A stretch of DNA of 64,000 nucleotides from Pectobacterium atrosepticum (GCA_019056595.1 CP036162.1:1-64000); one strand, 5' to 3'. Positions 41,657 through 50,820 are shown, counted from the first letter of the stretch. Notes: a model not told the origin generated them from the letters alone. Program-made: numbers and translations.

Positions 41657-42184
41657 TTAAAAGAGGAGGCCAAGACTGGCCAGCAGTTTGTCTATCAGTT
41701 GCGGTGAGAACACCAGTGCAGTACCCGCGACCACTTTTACCGTGGCGGAACGAACACTCTCACTGGTGCTTAAAGCGGTGTGGCCTTCTAATCCTGACGT
41801 GCGATACATGTTCAGTCCTGAGTGAACAAAGCCTACACCGGCCAGTCTTGCCAGTGACAACACGGCATTGGCCGCGCCAGCTGCTTCCCCGAAGGAGGAT
41901 GGCTGTACGTAGGCAATCGCATCAAACGTTGTTGATTGGAACCCGAACTGAGCACCGGCAGCGTTGATAATTGATGGGAGGGATACCATAGCTGCACAGG
42001 CGAAAAGACCGCCAAAGAATTTGCCCGGAGACAGCGGTATCGCTGTTGTTGAGCGAGCCCGCGTCAGTAATGCTATCAAACAGATGAAACCGAGAGTTTC
42101 TCCCCATATAAACAGGAAGCGGATCCCGCTGTTGAAGACCCCTGCAGCAAAATTTTCAATAGCAGTCAGTGCATCCAGCGTCAT
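41657..42184 (-). CDS. traQ: TraQ (IncI type), four-helix membrane protein
   Basis: A 175-residue protein with hydrophobic helices at about 17-40, 52-75, 92-115 and 150-172. Its size, position and topology match R64 TraQ, a relative of Legionella IcmC/DotE-type proteins. It starts one base before the end of traP (42184 is shared), so the two genes are coupled. Confidence 0.82.
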   Translation of the reverse strand: MTLDALTAIENFAAGVFNSGIRFLFIWGETLGFICLIALLTRARSTTAIPLSPGKFFGGLFACAAMVSLPSIINAAGAQFGFQSTTFDAIAYVQPSSFGEAAGAANAVLSLARLAGVGFVHSGLNMYRTSGLEGHTALSTSESVRSATVKVVAGTALVFSPQLIDKLLASLGLLF

Positions 42185-42951
42185 TAGCGTAGTGTTCCGC
42201 CAGTCGTGATAATACTTCGACTGACTGGATCAATTTGACGGATAGTGATTTTCCCAAGCGTGTCTCCCTCCCGGACAGCCCAGGTACTACCTTGCCATTT
42301 TATCCACGCCATCCCGTTTTCCAACGACATCACTTTCATACCGGAAATGAGACTCGCTGCCCCCGGTTTCCCTGATGAAGGTTTTGACGTGGATACGGTG
42401 CCGGCCGCCTGCTTGGCTTCCAATGCCGTTAGTCGTTGTATTAACGTATTAAGCTGATTACGGGTTTCAACTGCATAAGTCTCATCCCGCTTAATTGCTT
42501 CGGATAATTGACTGACACTGTCTTTCAATGTGATGAGGGTATTATTGGTTTTACTATCTCGCGCATTCAATTCATCACGAACATCCGTCATTAATGCTAT
42601 TTTGTCGTTATGCGCAGCGTCTGGTAACTGAGGCTGTGCTGACAATTCACTGCTCTGATGTGCAGAAAGTGGGGATGCTCCGCCCATTGTGTCGGTATTT
42701 GCTCTGCCCAGTGTGTTTTCCACTTCACTGAAGGCGCTGTCTGACGGTGTTTTACTCATGAACGGCAAAGACGGACCAAACAAGTAACCCGCTCCAACAA
42801 CGAGTAGCCCTGCAGCGCCTAAAAGCCAAGGCAATGAATAGCCCAAGAGCAGTTCACGCTTCCAAAACGGTTTTTTTTCTCCGTTGTCGGCTTCGCCAAA
42901 ATCACCGGCGTCTTCCTCGCCCGTGATAGACAAATCGTTTTGCTGTTTCAT
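42184..42951 (-). CDS. traP: TraP (IncI type), bitopic membrane protein (DotF/IcmG-like)
   Basis: The 255-residue protein has an acidic cytoplasmic N-terminus, one membrane helix (about 37-58), a periplasmic Ser-rich linker, a coiled coil (about 120-165, with T-L-K-D-S-V-S-Q-L) and a compact C-terminal domain (G-M-K-V-M-S-L-E-N-G-M-A-W-I-K-W-Q-G). This layout matches R64 TraP and, more loosely, DotF/IcmG, which lies between inner-membrane and core proteins. Confidence 0.85.
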   Translation of the reverse strand: MKQQNDLSITGEEDAGDFGEADNGEKKPFWKRELLLGYSLPWLLGAAGLLVVGAGYLFGPSLPFMSKTPSDSAFSEVENTLGRANTDTMGGASPLSAHQSSELSAQPQLPDAAHNDKIALMTDVRDELNARDSKTNNTLITLKDSVSQLSEAIKRDETYAVETRNQLNTLIQRLTALEAKQAAGTVSTSKPSSGKPGAASLISGMKVMSLENGMAWIKWQGSTWAVREGDTLGKITIRQIDPVSRSIITTGGTLR

Positions 42952-42953
42952 TT

Positions 42954-44240
42954 TTACTCCTTGCTGGGTTCTGTGTCGCCATACTGGCGACGGATTTCAG
43001 CCTTACGGCGTTCGATGGCTTCCTGTAGACGGGATTGGGGCAATTGTTCTGTGGATACGGTCGCGGAAGTGAGGGGGCTGATTGAGGCTCCCGATGTATT
43101 TTTATTGCCTGCGATATCGTCAGTATTGACGGCATCGACAAAGAGAATAGAAATTACCTCATTTTGCTTAACAGTGACCTGACGGAATGGTTCGCGCGCT
43201 ATTTCCTTTCCTATTACCTCCGAGCCTTTCTCCGCAGCACCGCCGAGCATTACCCCCCCCACAGTGCTGGCGTCAGGTTTACCCACGCGACCTGTAACTG
43301 TGCTAACGCTGCTCTGAAGTACCTGCGTATTCGCGTCTTTGTACAAGCCTCCCACGTTCCCTACACCGCCTAAAAAAGCAGGCAGAATGATATGCGTTCC
43401 CCACCGATGGTTTACGTCGCTGGCAACGGACGACATCAGGTTGTCATCACGTTGCGCATACGCATTGACGTTCAGTTCCATGCCCCGCCAACTCATTCGG
43501 GTGAAATGGATTTCGAGGCCTTCGCCGACGAGTTTTGTCGAAGGGCTGTGTAGGCGGGCTCCTGCCATTCTTCCTGTCGGGATAATGGCCACTACTTGAG
43601 AGGTCGGGTTATCTGAATCAACAGCGGTTTCAAGGTATCCCGGTGCTCGAGTCAGTGCAGGGATTAGTTGCTGTTGTAATTCCGCACCTCTTATTGATTG
43701 CTGGGTTGGTATCTCAGATACCATCTGCTTACCAGCGTTCTCTGTGCCCTCGATGGCTCGGGCCTGAACAGGAATATCGCCCCCAGCTCGAGCAAGATTG
43801 ATTCGGGTCAGTAATTTTTGTAGCCGCTCCTGGCGTTTCTCATTTGCCTGCTGTTCCGCTGCCGGTGTCGTTTGCTGACGCGGAGGCGGAGAAGGTTGAG
43901 GGGCTTTAGGCGGTGGAGCGGGGCGCTTCTCTGGTGTTGGCTCTCGGGTATCTAGCCCAACGGGCAGGCTGGCGATGAATGACCGGTTTTCGCGCGTCGC
44001 CTCCGATGCGCCAAAATCATTGGAGGCTTTTAGTAATTCTCGGTAGCGCGGTGTTTCGGGGGTTACTGACCCGGCACTGGAAGCCGTTCCATTTAAATTC
44101 ACGGCAGAATTTGTTCCAGTTCCATCCTTATTCCACCATGAAAACAACAAATAACTTCCGGCCAGTATGGCCAGGGCGGCAAGGCCGATGATGGAAAAGA
44201 GTTTTTTACCGTTCTGACCGGCATCCTGTTCTGCGCTCAT
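42954..44240 (-). CDS. traO: TraO, DotG/IcmE-like core channel protein
   Basis: The ATG at 44240 (M-S-A-E-Q-D-A-G-Q-N) gives 428 residues, the length of R64 TraO; the frame continues upstream only as overlap with traN. There is one membrane helix (about 18-37), a Pro-rich linker (A-P-P-P-K-A-P-Q-P-S-P-P-P) and a C-terminal VirB10-like domain (about 210-400) with the G-A-R-L and W-G-T-H-I-I-L-P-A-F segments. It spans the envelope as the VirB10/DotG component. Confidence 0.93.
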   Translation of the reverse strand: MSAEQDAGQNGKKLFSIIGLAALAILAGSYLLFSWWNKDGTGTNSAVNLNGTASSAGSVTPETPRYRELLKASNDFGASEATRENRSFIASLPVGLDTREPTPEKRPAPPPKAPQPSPPPRQQTTPAAEQQANEKRQERLQKLLTRINLARAGGDIPVQARAIEGTENAGKQMVSEIPTQQSIRGAELQQQLIPALTRAPGYLETAVDSDNPTSQVVAIIPTGRMAGARLHSPSTKLVGEGLEIHFTRMSWRGMELNVNAYAQRDDNLMSSVASDVNHRWGTHIILPAFLGGVGNVGGLYKDANTQVLQSSVSTVTGRVGKPDASTVGGVMLGGAAEKGSEVIGKEIAREPFRQVTVKQNEVISILFVDAVNTDDIAGNKNTSGASISPLTSATVSTEQLPQSRLQEAIERRKAEIRRQYGDTEPSKE

Positions 44241-44242
44241 AA

Positions 44243-45232
44243 TTATTCCAACTCCGGGGTGACGTGAACAGACTGACCGTTCACGGAGAAGGTAAGAAGC
44301 GGGGTGACAGGAAGCTTCCACAGATGTGTTCCATCAGCGGACGAAAGTGTCTGCTCAAACTCATCGCGTAACGTGGCACGAGAGCGGACCATCAAGTCGT
44401 CCCCAGTTTGCCATATAGCCGTGTCAGGCACATTTCCCTGAAACTTGAGCCGGCGTGCATCCTTAGGCGGAATGCCATCGAGAAAGGCCTGTAGCATCGC
44501 ATCATGGATAGCTATTTTGTCTACTGGAGCACCGATAGGTGATGAACCAGGCCCTAAACGAGGGATCCGTAAATCCAAACGAGAGTCAATTTCCTGACTG
44601 GCTGTTCGGGTATCTGTCTCACCACTGGTGACATTAATCATGACTGGGACATCAAGGCCTTTTAGGTAGACTGAAATGTTACCTGCTGCCCAAGGACGTA
44701 GCGGGGTAATGGTTAGCATGTTGCTACCTTTGTTGAACTGCACGTCAAAATTAGCCGGACTGGCGTTTAATGGAGCATCTGATTGTGGCCAGGGAGCCCC
44801 ACTGATATCCGTCAGGGTAATGACACTCTGATTGTTCAGGGCGGTACGGACCAAGGGAATACTTGCACCTGGCGAGAGGTTCAAAGTGAGGGAACTGATG
44901 CGAGGAACAACGCTGATAACTGGCGCGTTGACAGAGCGCTCTGTATCCGTCATACGCGAACGTAACTCACGAATTTCAGCTGGTGATAAAGGCGAATCCA
45001 GACTGGCAGCTTCCTCAACCAGAGGAGAACTTTGCCCAGGGGTAGGAAGCTCACCATTGATAAGTGTGGCCGGGACGCCAGCGCTCTGGTGTCCCGATTC
45101 TTGCGGGGCTGGGGCTGGGGCTGTTGGTGTACCATTTGGCGTTCTAGCATTCTGCCAGCCGCTGTCGTCTGAAGCGGACGCTAAGGCCGGCTCAAATAGC
45201 AGTAGTGTGATCAGAAAATAACGGAATAACAT
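44243..45232 (-). CDS. traN: TraN (IncI type), DotH/IcmK-like outer core protein
   Basis: The 329-residue exported protein has a signal peptide (M-L-F-R-Y-F-L-I-T-L-L-L-F...A-L-A-S-A-S) and, after a Pro/Ala-rich linker, a C-terminal beta-rich VirB9-like domain (I-S-S-L-T-L-N-L-S-P-G-A; P-L-R-P-W-A-A-G-N). It matches R64 TraN in length (about 327). It is the VirB9/DotH-type component of the outer-membrane complex. There are 2 bases between its stop and the traO start. Confidence 0.92.
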   Translation of the reverse strand: MLFRYFLITLLLFEPALASASDDSGWQNARTPNGTPTAPAPAPQESGHQSAGVPATLINGELPTPGQSSPLVEEAASLDSPLSPAEIRELRSRMTDTERSVNAPVISVVPRISSLTLNLSPGASIPLVRTALNNQSVITLTDISGAPWPQSDAPLNASPANFDVQFNKGSNMLTITPLRPWAAGNISVYLKGLDVPVMINVTSGETDTRTASQEIDSRLDLRIPRLGPGSSPIGAPVDKIAIHDAMLQAFLDGIPPKDARRLKFQGNVPDTAIWQTGDDLMVRSRATLRDEFEQTLSSADGTHLWKLPVTPLLTFSVNGQSVHVTPELE

Positions 45233-45242
45233 AATGGGATCC

Positions 45243-45944
45243 TCAGAGGTTACGAGGCGCGTTACGAGAGATCATCTGGCGGATTTCCATGCCTACTGGT
45301 TTCAGGCGCGAATCTACCCGCTGGATAGTGATTTCGAAGACAAAAGACTGTTCAGGGCGGCTTGTTGTCTGGCCAACAACGCGCAGTCGCACAGGGTACT
45401 GCATGGTCCAAAACCAGGTACCGTCGGTTAGGCGCCCACGACGGACTACCACGCCGGCACCAACGGTGGCTGTTAAGTTCATGCGATCTTTACGCAGAGC
45501 ATCAAGAATGTTTGAGCTTGTCAGGGCCTGGATATAACTAGCGTGGCCTTCTTCCGAAAATAAGGGGGCAATGGATGAGACTTGTTCACGATAATGGACA
45601 AAGTCCAGGTTAAAAGCCTGAGTCAGCGCTTTACTCCCAAAAGAGATAGCATCATCCTGACTCCATGCCGGTTCACTGGTTGGCGCTAGCCGAACCAAGC
45701 GTCCGCTGTCAGTAGCGAAATAATCGCGTTCTTTCTGGGCCAAAGACCAGAACAGGCAGGCGTTGAGGATGATGCTAACGAACAAACCTATGGCCAGTAC
45801 CAGGTTGGATTTCATGAGGTCTGGTGCCATATTCTGCCGTTTTTCTGCTTGTTTCATCAGGTCAACGGCATTTTTTAGTGGGTCTGGTGCAGAGGAAGGC
45901 CCCCCCCTTTTTTCAGGGGGGGCTACTTGAGTCATGTTTGTCAT
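45243..45944 (-). CDS. traM: TraM (IncI type), DotI/IcmL-like protein
   Basis: The 233-residue protein has one membrane helix (about 47-67) and a periplasmic domain of the VirB8-like type (about 95-230; W-F-W-T-M-Q-Y-P-V-R-L-R-V-V). It is close in size to R64 TraM (about 230), the DotI homologue that forms a ring at the inner membrane. It overlaps traL by 4 bases. Confidence 0.92.
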   Translation of the reverse strand: MTNMTQVAPPEKRGGPSSAPDPLKNAVDLMKQAEKRQNMAPDLMKSNLVLAIGLFVSIILNACLFWSLAQKERDYFATDSGRLVRLAPTSEPAWSQDDAISFGSKALTQAFNLDFVHYREQVSSIAPLFSEEGHASYIQALTSSNILDALRKDRMNLTATVGAGVVVRRGRLTDGTWFWTMQYPVRLRVVGQTTSRPEQSFVFEITIQRVDSRLKPVGMEIRQMISRNAPRNL

Positions 45945-46300
45945 AGGCGATTAGAGTAGTCTTTCCATGGGTCGATGTTGGTGGGGATGTTTTGGTTCAC
46001 TTTGTCCACGGCGGCGTTACAGATCTCATTTTCCAGTTGCGAAAGTAAATCGCTGAGGTTGGGGAACTCCGGCACGGTAATCGTGATTTTTTTGATACGG
46101 GACAGACAGGACTGTAGTGAGGATGAGACATTGCTTTCCCGCTGCGACCAAGCAGTCGCTGCTGCCCTCGATCTTTCGTAACCAGCCTGGCTTCCCGCCT
46201 GGGCAGCACTTCCCGCCCGACAGGTTGTTTCAGCTATTGAAGCAGCAGAAAAAAGTACAAAGCCGAACAAAATTCCGGCTTTTAATTTGTGATATCGCAT
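45941..46300 (-). CDS. traL: TraL (IncI type), small exported protein
   Basis: The 119-residue protein has a signal peptide (cleavage near A-S-I-A-E-T) and three Cys residues in the mature part (positions about 27, 64 and 93), suggesting a disulfide that TrbB might handle. The position between sog and traM is that of R64 traL. The molecular role is unknown. Confidence 0.82.
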   Translation of the reverse strand: MRYHKLKAGILFGFVLFSAASIAETTCRAGSAAQAGSQAGYERSRAAATAWSQRESNVSSSLQSCLSRIKKITITVPEFPNLSDLLSQLENEICNAAVDKVNQNIPTNIDPWKDYSNRL

Positions 46301-46317
46301 TCTCTCTCCTTATCGGC

Positions 46318-49062
46318 TCAGCGGCCGGGGCTGTGGGAGCGTTCCTGATGAAGCACTTTTTCCTGTCTGTCCTCCGGCTTTCGGGCGTCATCCCACTGCT
46401 TCCAAGTCTGTTCAAAGCCTAGGCGCTGGAATAGGGCATCATCCTGTTTTTCCGGTGTATACAGTTTGGCGGGAAGGAGGGCTTCCTCTTCTCGTCCTTT
46501 CAGGTGAAATGTCATCAACTGAGGTGCGGTACGGGTTGTACCGTCTGGTTCGAAATTTACTGCCTGGCCGTAGCCTGCGTAACGGGGACCTGTATCGGTA
46601 ATAGCACTGACAACCAACTGCTGATTATCTGCGGTTGGTGTTGCGATCGCTGGATAGAGGGTGTCGTTAAGGCGAACCACGCCTTGCAGATGTTGGCCAG
46701 CTGATTGTACAAGTAGCAGATCCATTCGATTGGTCTGATGATCCACGGATGCCATTACCGGCGTGAGTGCAGCCGGGGCATCGTGACTCGGAGGTATCGA
46801 TTTTATTGCTCCTTGAGGACTCATTACTGGATGGCGATCCTCTCCAAGGTAAAACTGTCTGTCCTCAAAACGGGGAGGTAATGTTAGGCCAGACATGTGA
46901 TCAGGCCAGGCTTGTCGGATTTTTTGGGTAAGTTTTGAGAACGTGTCGATCGGAAATGACAGAAGTTGTTGGCCTTGCTCAGGGCGGGAATGAGATACAG
47001 CGATCCCAGTAGATGCAGCACCGAGAGACCAGTTGTTTTTCACTCGCTCTTTTTCTTCGTTTGGGAACGACCATGTATCACGAGAGTTTAGTGTAAGTGT
47101 TACCATATCACCTGCTTTATGGTTCTCGACCAGCTTCCGAAGGTCTTGTCCCCAGTAGGTATGGCTGCCACCACGGTTCTGCAATTCAATGAAAAAACTG
47201 TTGCCACGTTGCTCCTTGTTTTCATACATAGCTTCTCCGTAGTTCATCAATACGGCAGTGACGCTTTCTCCGGGAGATAATGTTGTCGGCGCCGGTTCTT
47301 CAGGTGCCTTCGAAACCTGAATAGCATCTGAGCTCGCCATTGCCGGTGTCCCTGGCACAGGGGTATCGGCAGGGACCGACGATACCGGTTGTGATGGTTC
47401 TGCGATTATTGGGGGAGGCAAAGGGGCGTCTGGGTAAGATCCCATCGGAGCAGGGGGGATCTGAGGTTGTGGTATTACTGTTGCCCCCGTTTGTGTCACG
47501 GGTTCTACATGTCCCGCAGAAGGCTTTGCCTCAGGTATCTTCTCTTTCTCATTAAACGGAGTATTCCTGTTGAGATCCGGTGTCGGCATATGAGTAACAA
47601 CGGCATCTTGAATGGTACCTATCTGTTTACGTAACTCTTCGAATTGTGCTCGCTGTGCCGGAAGTTTCATACGGATATCAAGGTCATGCTCGATAATCAA
47701 TCGCATGGCTTTTTCTTTAAACTCGCTGCTACCAGTCAACTCAATAACACCGCCATAGAATTTAGCTGCTACGGCAAGAGCAGCGAGAACCTTGCGATCA
47801 TCCTGACTTGCACCATTACACATTTCGAGACGATTGCCGAGATCGTGGAATGCGTCTTCAGCATCTAGTCGGTACAGCACTTTGTTATTGCTTAGCGCTT
47901 CTGATGTCAGCGCTTTGATTATCTTTTCAAGATCTTCCTTTTGCAGCGCATCGGGGCGTCTTGGGCCGTAGACAATTGCATCTGTTTCAACTTCGGGGGG
48001 GTTAGTAGAAACATTTGGCTTTTCCTGTGCCGTACTTTTTAGCGTTAGGTCTGGCGCTTCGTTTTCTTTATCTTCCCCAGCGTTGGGCGTTGTTTGTTTA
48101 AATAAATCGGCGGTGCGGTTGGTTTCTGTTACGCCTATCTCTGAAATAACGCCTTCAGGTGAAGGAGAAGGGATTTCCGTATCGATAGCTGCCGGTGCCT
48201 GTAGAGCCGGTGTAGGTAGTGTTTCTGAAACTCCGGGAATGGGTTTTTCAGTAGTATCTAGAACGGGAGAAGCCGATATTTTTAATTCTTCATCTTTCGT
48301 TTCTACGTGAACCTTGCTACTGGTTTCACTTTGTTCATTTTGCGCAGTGGGGGTTGATTCGGATGGTGAAGTGGTAGCTGATGGCAAAGGTGCCACATCG
48401 TTTTTTTCTGCCCGATTGATATCAGTGATGATCTTTGTTGTGTAATTGAAATCATCAATGCTGAATTGGCCGGATAATAATGAGCGATTGAATTCATTGC
48501 TCAGTTTATTTAACTCGTTATCAAATTCCTTTCGAGTCATGTCTCCTAGTGCTACCTGCTTATGCAACGTAGATAACTTGTTCCCGATACTACGAACATC
48601 AGAATAGGCTACGATATCGCTATTACGAGATTGACGTTCTTTATCAGCCCCGATTTCATGCAGTATTGAGGTGGTATAATTAATATCGGCCTGGCTGTAA
48701 TTTCCAGACAATAATGAATGACTAAAATCTTCAACTTTTTCATTGACTAGCCTGTTAAACTTAGTTTGGCTAATATCTCCATTAGACAGTAGTTCTCTAA
48801 GATCAACGACACTATTCCCTATACTTCTCATGTCGCTAGAGACACTGAGCGGTAGGCTATTTGCATCTTGTTGAATTTTCTGTGTCTCAACCGTAATTTT
48901 TTTGCCTTCTTTTTGGATATCCCGCTCATATTCTTGTAGTGAGCGTGTATCACGGGTGGTATCTGAAGGGGAATCTGACACCAATGATTCTGAGGTCAGA
49001 GTCTGCGATGTATTCTCTTGACCGGACACCTGAGCTGTGCCGGGGGATGCTTCTTTTTCCAT
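46318..49062 (-). CDS. sogS: SogS, short form from an internal in-frame start
   Basis: An ATG at 49062 is in frame with sogL (codon 416) and has a good ribosome-binding site, AGGAA with 6 bases spacing. It would yield 914 residues (M-E-K-E-A-S-P-G...) without the primase domain. ColIb makes SogL of 1255 and SogS of 844 residues, a difference of about 411, close to the 415 here. The start is therefore very probably used; SogS coats or accompanies the transferred strand. Confidence 0.8.
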   Translation of the reverse strand: MEKEASPGTAQVSGQENTSQTLTSESLVSDSPSDTTRDTRSLQEYERDIQKEGKKITVETQKIQQDANSLPLSVSSDMRSIGNSVVDLRELLSNGDISQTKFNRLVNEKVEDFSHSLLSGNYSQADINYTTSILHEIGADKERQSRNSDIVAYSDVRSIGNKLSTLHKQVALGDMTRKEFDNELNKLSNEFNRSLLSGQFSIDDFNYTTKIITDINRAEKNDVAPLPSATTSPSESTPTAQNEQSETSSKVHVETKDEELKISASPVLDTTEKPIPGVSETLPTPALQAPAAIDTEIPSPSPEGVISEIGVTETNRTADLFKQTTPNAGEDKENEAPDLTLKSTAQEKPNVSTNPPEVETDAIVYGPRRPDALQKEDLEKIIKALTSEALSNNKVLYRLDAEDAFHDLGNRLEMCNGASQDDRKVLAALAVAAKFYGGVIELTGSSEFKEKAMRLIIEHDLDIRMKLPAQRAQFEELRKQIGTIQDAVVTHMPTPDLNRNTPFNEKEKIPEAKPSAGHVEPVTQTGATVIPQPQIPPAPMGSYPDAPLPPPIIAEPSQPVSSVPADTPVPGTPAMASSDAIQVSKAPEEPAPTTLSPGESVTAVLMNYGEAMYENKEQRGNSFFIELQNRGGSHTYWGQDLRKLVENHKAGDMVTLTLNSRDTWSFPNEEKERVKNNWSLGAASTGIAVSHSRPEQGQQLLSFPIDTFSKLTQKIRQAWPDHMSGLTLPPRFEDRQFYLGEDRHPVMSPQGAIKSIPPSHDAPAALTPVMASVDHQTNRMDLLLVQSAGQHLQGVVRLNDTLYPAIATPTADNQQLVVSAITDTGPRYAGYGQAVNFEPDGTTRTAPQLMTFHLKGREEEALLPAKLYTPEKQDDALFQRLGFEQTWKQWDDARKPEDRQEKVLHQERSHSPGR

Positions 49063-50307
49063 AGTGGTTTCCTGAGCTGGAGTAAATACGAATCCGCCGA
49101 GAGATAATGCGTCGCGGATTTGAGGTTCATTGCTGAAAGACGTTTGGATGCCTATAGAGAGAAGCTGGACGTTCATTACATGTTGGAAGAGATCTCTTCC
49201 CCGACTAACGTCCAGATCGTTAAAGTCGGTGAGTTGCTGAGCGAGTTCTGTGGGGTTAAAGGCTGGGGCGATAACTTCGCCGTTCGTTAGTTCCGCTGCT
49301 TTTTGTGCGCTAATAATACCTTTGTTTTCTGGCTCGCCAGTTTTTGGGTTTTTTAAAAGATGGTCATTATCGGCACAAAAAATAAAGCGACTGTCCGGCC
49401 ATACTGCACGCGCATTTTGTGCCACTGCTATCATATTCCCAGCATCGACAGTCATCATTACTGGCAGCCCCGTTGCCTCGTGTATCGACGCGGATGTGGA
49501 GTAACCTTCTGCGAACAATAGCGGCTGGCCATTTACGGGGGTGCCAAACGGAAACCAGTTCCCGGTTTTTTCACTATCTTTCAATATACGGGCATCTTTA
49601 CCTCCCGTAGGAGGCACCCGTTGGTAGGAGCGAATATCCCCCTTTGCGTTACTAAAAGGGATAACTAGTTCTCCTTTAGGGTTGATTCGTACTCCTGGTG
49701 CTGCTTGTACCCCCTTGCGAGTCAGGTATTGACTAGTTGTTGCCTGAGGAAGACTGGAAACATATCGAGTGGCGTACGCTGCCTTGCTGTTGTACTGTTT
49801 TTCCAATTCCCTAGCTTTATCTTCGCGGGTCTGTTGAGCGTGTGCCCGTAGATGGAGACTGGCCAGTGGATCCATTTTATCCCCACCTGAAAATGTCCAT
49901 TTTGTGGGATGCTGCTCACCGCTTCGATAATCGCGATACCAACCTGCTGGACGACCGTCCATGAAGCCCTTGTAAACGCCGCTTTGGCTCCCTTTTTTAT
50001 CTTGCTTTGTTGGGACTCGTTGCAGTGTTCCATCCATGATCGGAAGGCCTTTGAGAACCAGGCCAGCACCTTCTAGCACTTGGGCAAATTCAGACACTGG
50101 GTCGTCTGAATTCATCGATAGGTCATGTGGATGGGGAAGCCAGCGCTCAAAATTGTTCAGTTCCACACCGGGACGGGCATACCAGAGCCTGAGTTCCTTA
50201 TCCCACACAATAGCGTTCTGGCCATCACCAAGACGTGGGTGAGCATTAATAGCCTCGTCTTTCTCTTCGTGAGGCACAGCAAGCCATATGCGGTGACTTT
50301 TTTTCAT
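46318..50307 (-). CDS. sogL: SogL, conjugative DNA primase (long form)
   Basis: SogL primes lagging-strand synthesis on entering DNA and is itself transferred. The ATG at 50307 has GGAG 7 bases upstream. The 1329 residues compare with ColIb SogL at about 1255. The primase part (1-410) ends in a Toprim-like segment: L-L-F-A-E-G-Y-S-T-S-A-S-I (about 254-266) and F-I-F-C-A-D-N-D (about 302-309). The rest is a long, low-complexity and coiled region with two tandem repeats of about 78 residues (roughly 490-630; R-S-I-G-N...L-L-S-G-N/Q-Y/F-S...N-Y-T-T), and a C-terminal domain shared with SogS. It lies between traK and traL as in R64. Confidence 0.93.
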   Translation of the reverse strand: MKKSHRIWLAVPHEEKDEAINAHPRLGDGQNAIVWDKELRLWYARPGVELNNFERWLPHPHDLSMNSDDPVSEFAQVLEGAGLVLKGLPIMDGTLQRVPTKQDKKGSQSGVYKGFMDGRPAGWYRDYRSGEQHPTKWTFSGGDKMDPLASLHLRAHAQQTREDKARELEKQYNSKAAYATRYVSSLPQATTSQYLTRKGVQAAPGVRINPKGELVIPFSNAKGDIRSYQRVPPTGGKDARILKDSEKTGNWFPFGTPVNGQPLLFAEGYSTSASIHEATGLPVMMTVDAGNMIAVAQNARAVWPDSRFIFCADNDHLLKNPKTGEPENKGIISAQKAAELTNGEVIAPAFNPTELAQQLTDFNDLDVSRGRDLFQHVMNVQLLSIGIQTSFSNEPQIRDALSLGGFVFTPAQETTMEKEASPGTAQVSGQENTSQTLTSESLVSDSPSDTTRDTRSLQEYERDIQKEGKKITVETQKIQQDANSLPLSVSSDMRSIGNSVVDLRELLSNGDISQTKFNRLVNEKVEDFSHSLLSGNYSQADINYTTSILHEIGADKERQSRNSDIVAYSDVRSIGNKLSTLHKQVALGDMTRKEFDNELNKLSNEFNRSLLSGQFSIDDFNYTTKIITDINRAEKNDVAPLPSATTSPSESTPTAQNEQSETSSKVHVETKDEELKISASPVLDTTEKPIPGVSETLPTPALQAPAAIDTEIPSPSPEGVISEIGVTETNRTADLFKQTTPNAGEDKENEAPDLTLKSTAQEKPNVSTNPPEVETDAIVYGPRRPDALQKEDLEKIIKALTSEALSNNKVLYRLDAEDAFHDLGNRLEMCNGASQDDRKVLAALAVAAKFYGGVIELTGSSEFKEKAMRLIIEHDLDIRMKLPAQRAQFEELRKQIGTIQDAVVTHMPTPDLNRNTPFNEKEKIPEAKPSAGHVEPVTQTGATVIPQPQIPPAPMGSYPDAPLPPPIIAEPSQPVSSVPADTPVPGTPAMASSDAIQVSKAPEEPAPTTLSPGESVTAVLMNYGEAMYENKEQRGNSFFIELQNRGGSHTYWGQDLRKLVENHKAGDMVTLTLNSRDTWSFPNEEKERVKNNWSLGAASTGIAVSHSRPEQGQQLLSFPIDTFSKLTQKIRQAWPDHMSGLTLPPRFEDRQFYLGEDRHPVMSPQGAIKSIPPSHDAPAALTPVMASVDHQTNRMDLLLVQSAGQHLQGVVRLNDTLYPAIATPTADNQQLVVSAITDTGPRYAGYGQAVNFEPDGTTRTAPQLMTFHLKGREEEALLPAKLYTPEKQDDALFQRLGFEQTWKQWDDARKPEDRQEKVLHQERSHSPGR

Positions 50308-50532
50308 GGTCACACTCCTGAAAGAAATAGGGGGTCAGCGCTGATGCGCGAGGGAAAAGTGCTGTTTGAGAGTATTCCGGAAAGGATGTTAACTAACGTG
50401 CTAATGACTACTATCGTTTAGAGTGTCTGTGTCAGATGTGTTTTGCTGCGTTAACAATAACGTAGCCTGAGAAACTTGCTATATCGGCATGAAAACATGA
50501 ATTAATGACATACAAGTAACCTCATATGAGCG
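50308..50532. other. Gap between sog and traK
   Basis: About 220 bases with no gene. It probably contains a promoter for the sog-to-traY part of the cluster, since sog has its own strong start signal; AT-rich stretches at about 50385-50500 would suit but no unambiguous -35/-10 pair is seen. Confidence 0.35.
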
Positions 50533-50820
50533 TTAGAGCCCAGTCCAGTCACGAGGTGTTTCAACAAAGTGTCGATACCACCATGGGCGTCCGGAAGCAG
50601 TTTTACCACGGACTGTGCTGATAATTCGTGTGATGATGGCTCGTACACTCCAGCCAAAATAATTAAGACCAACAAAGAATGCCAGAATAGCGGTGCAGAT
50701 CCAGACTGTTGTCTCTGAGGGCCAACGGAAACAGACGAGGTAAATCAGCAGGAAAGGTAATGGTATGCCAAAGAAATTGACTGCAGGAGTCGCGTAACGC
50801 CAGAAACCTTCTCGTTTCAT
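50533..50820 (-). CDS. traK: TraK (IncI type), IcmT-like small membrane protein
   Basis: The 95-residue protein has two adjacent membrane helices (about 16-32 and 36-55) and a basic end with a short W-Y-R-H-F-V-E-T-P-R-D-W tail. It matches R64 TraK and Legionella IcmT (about 86). It overlaps traJ by 4 bases. Confidence 0.9.
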   Translation of the reverse strand: MKREGFWRYATPAVNFFGIPLPFLLIYLVCFRWPSETTVWICTAILAFFVGLNYFGWSVRAIITRIISTVRGKTASGRPWWYRHFVETPRDWTGL

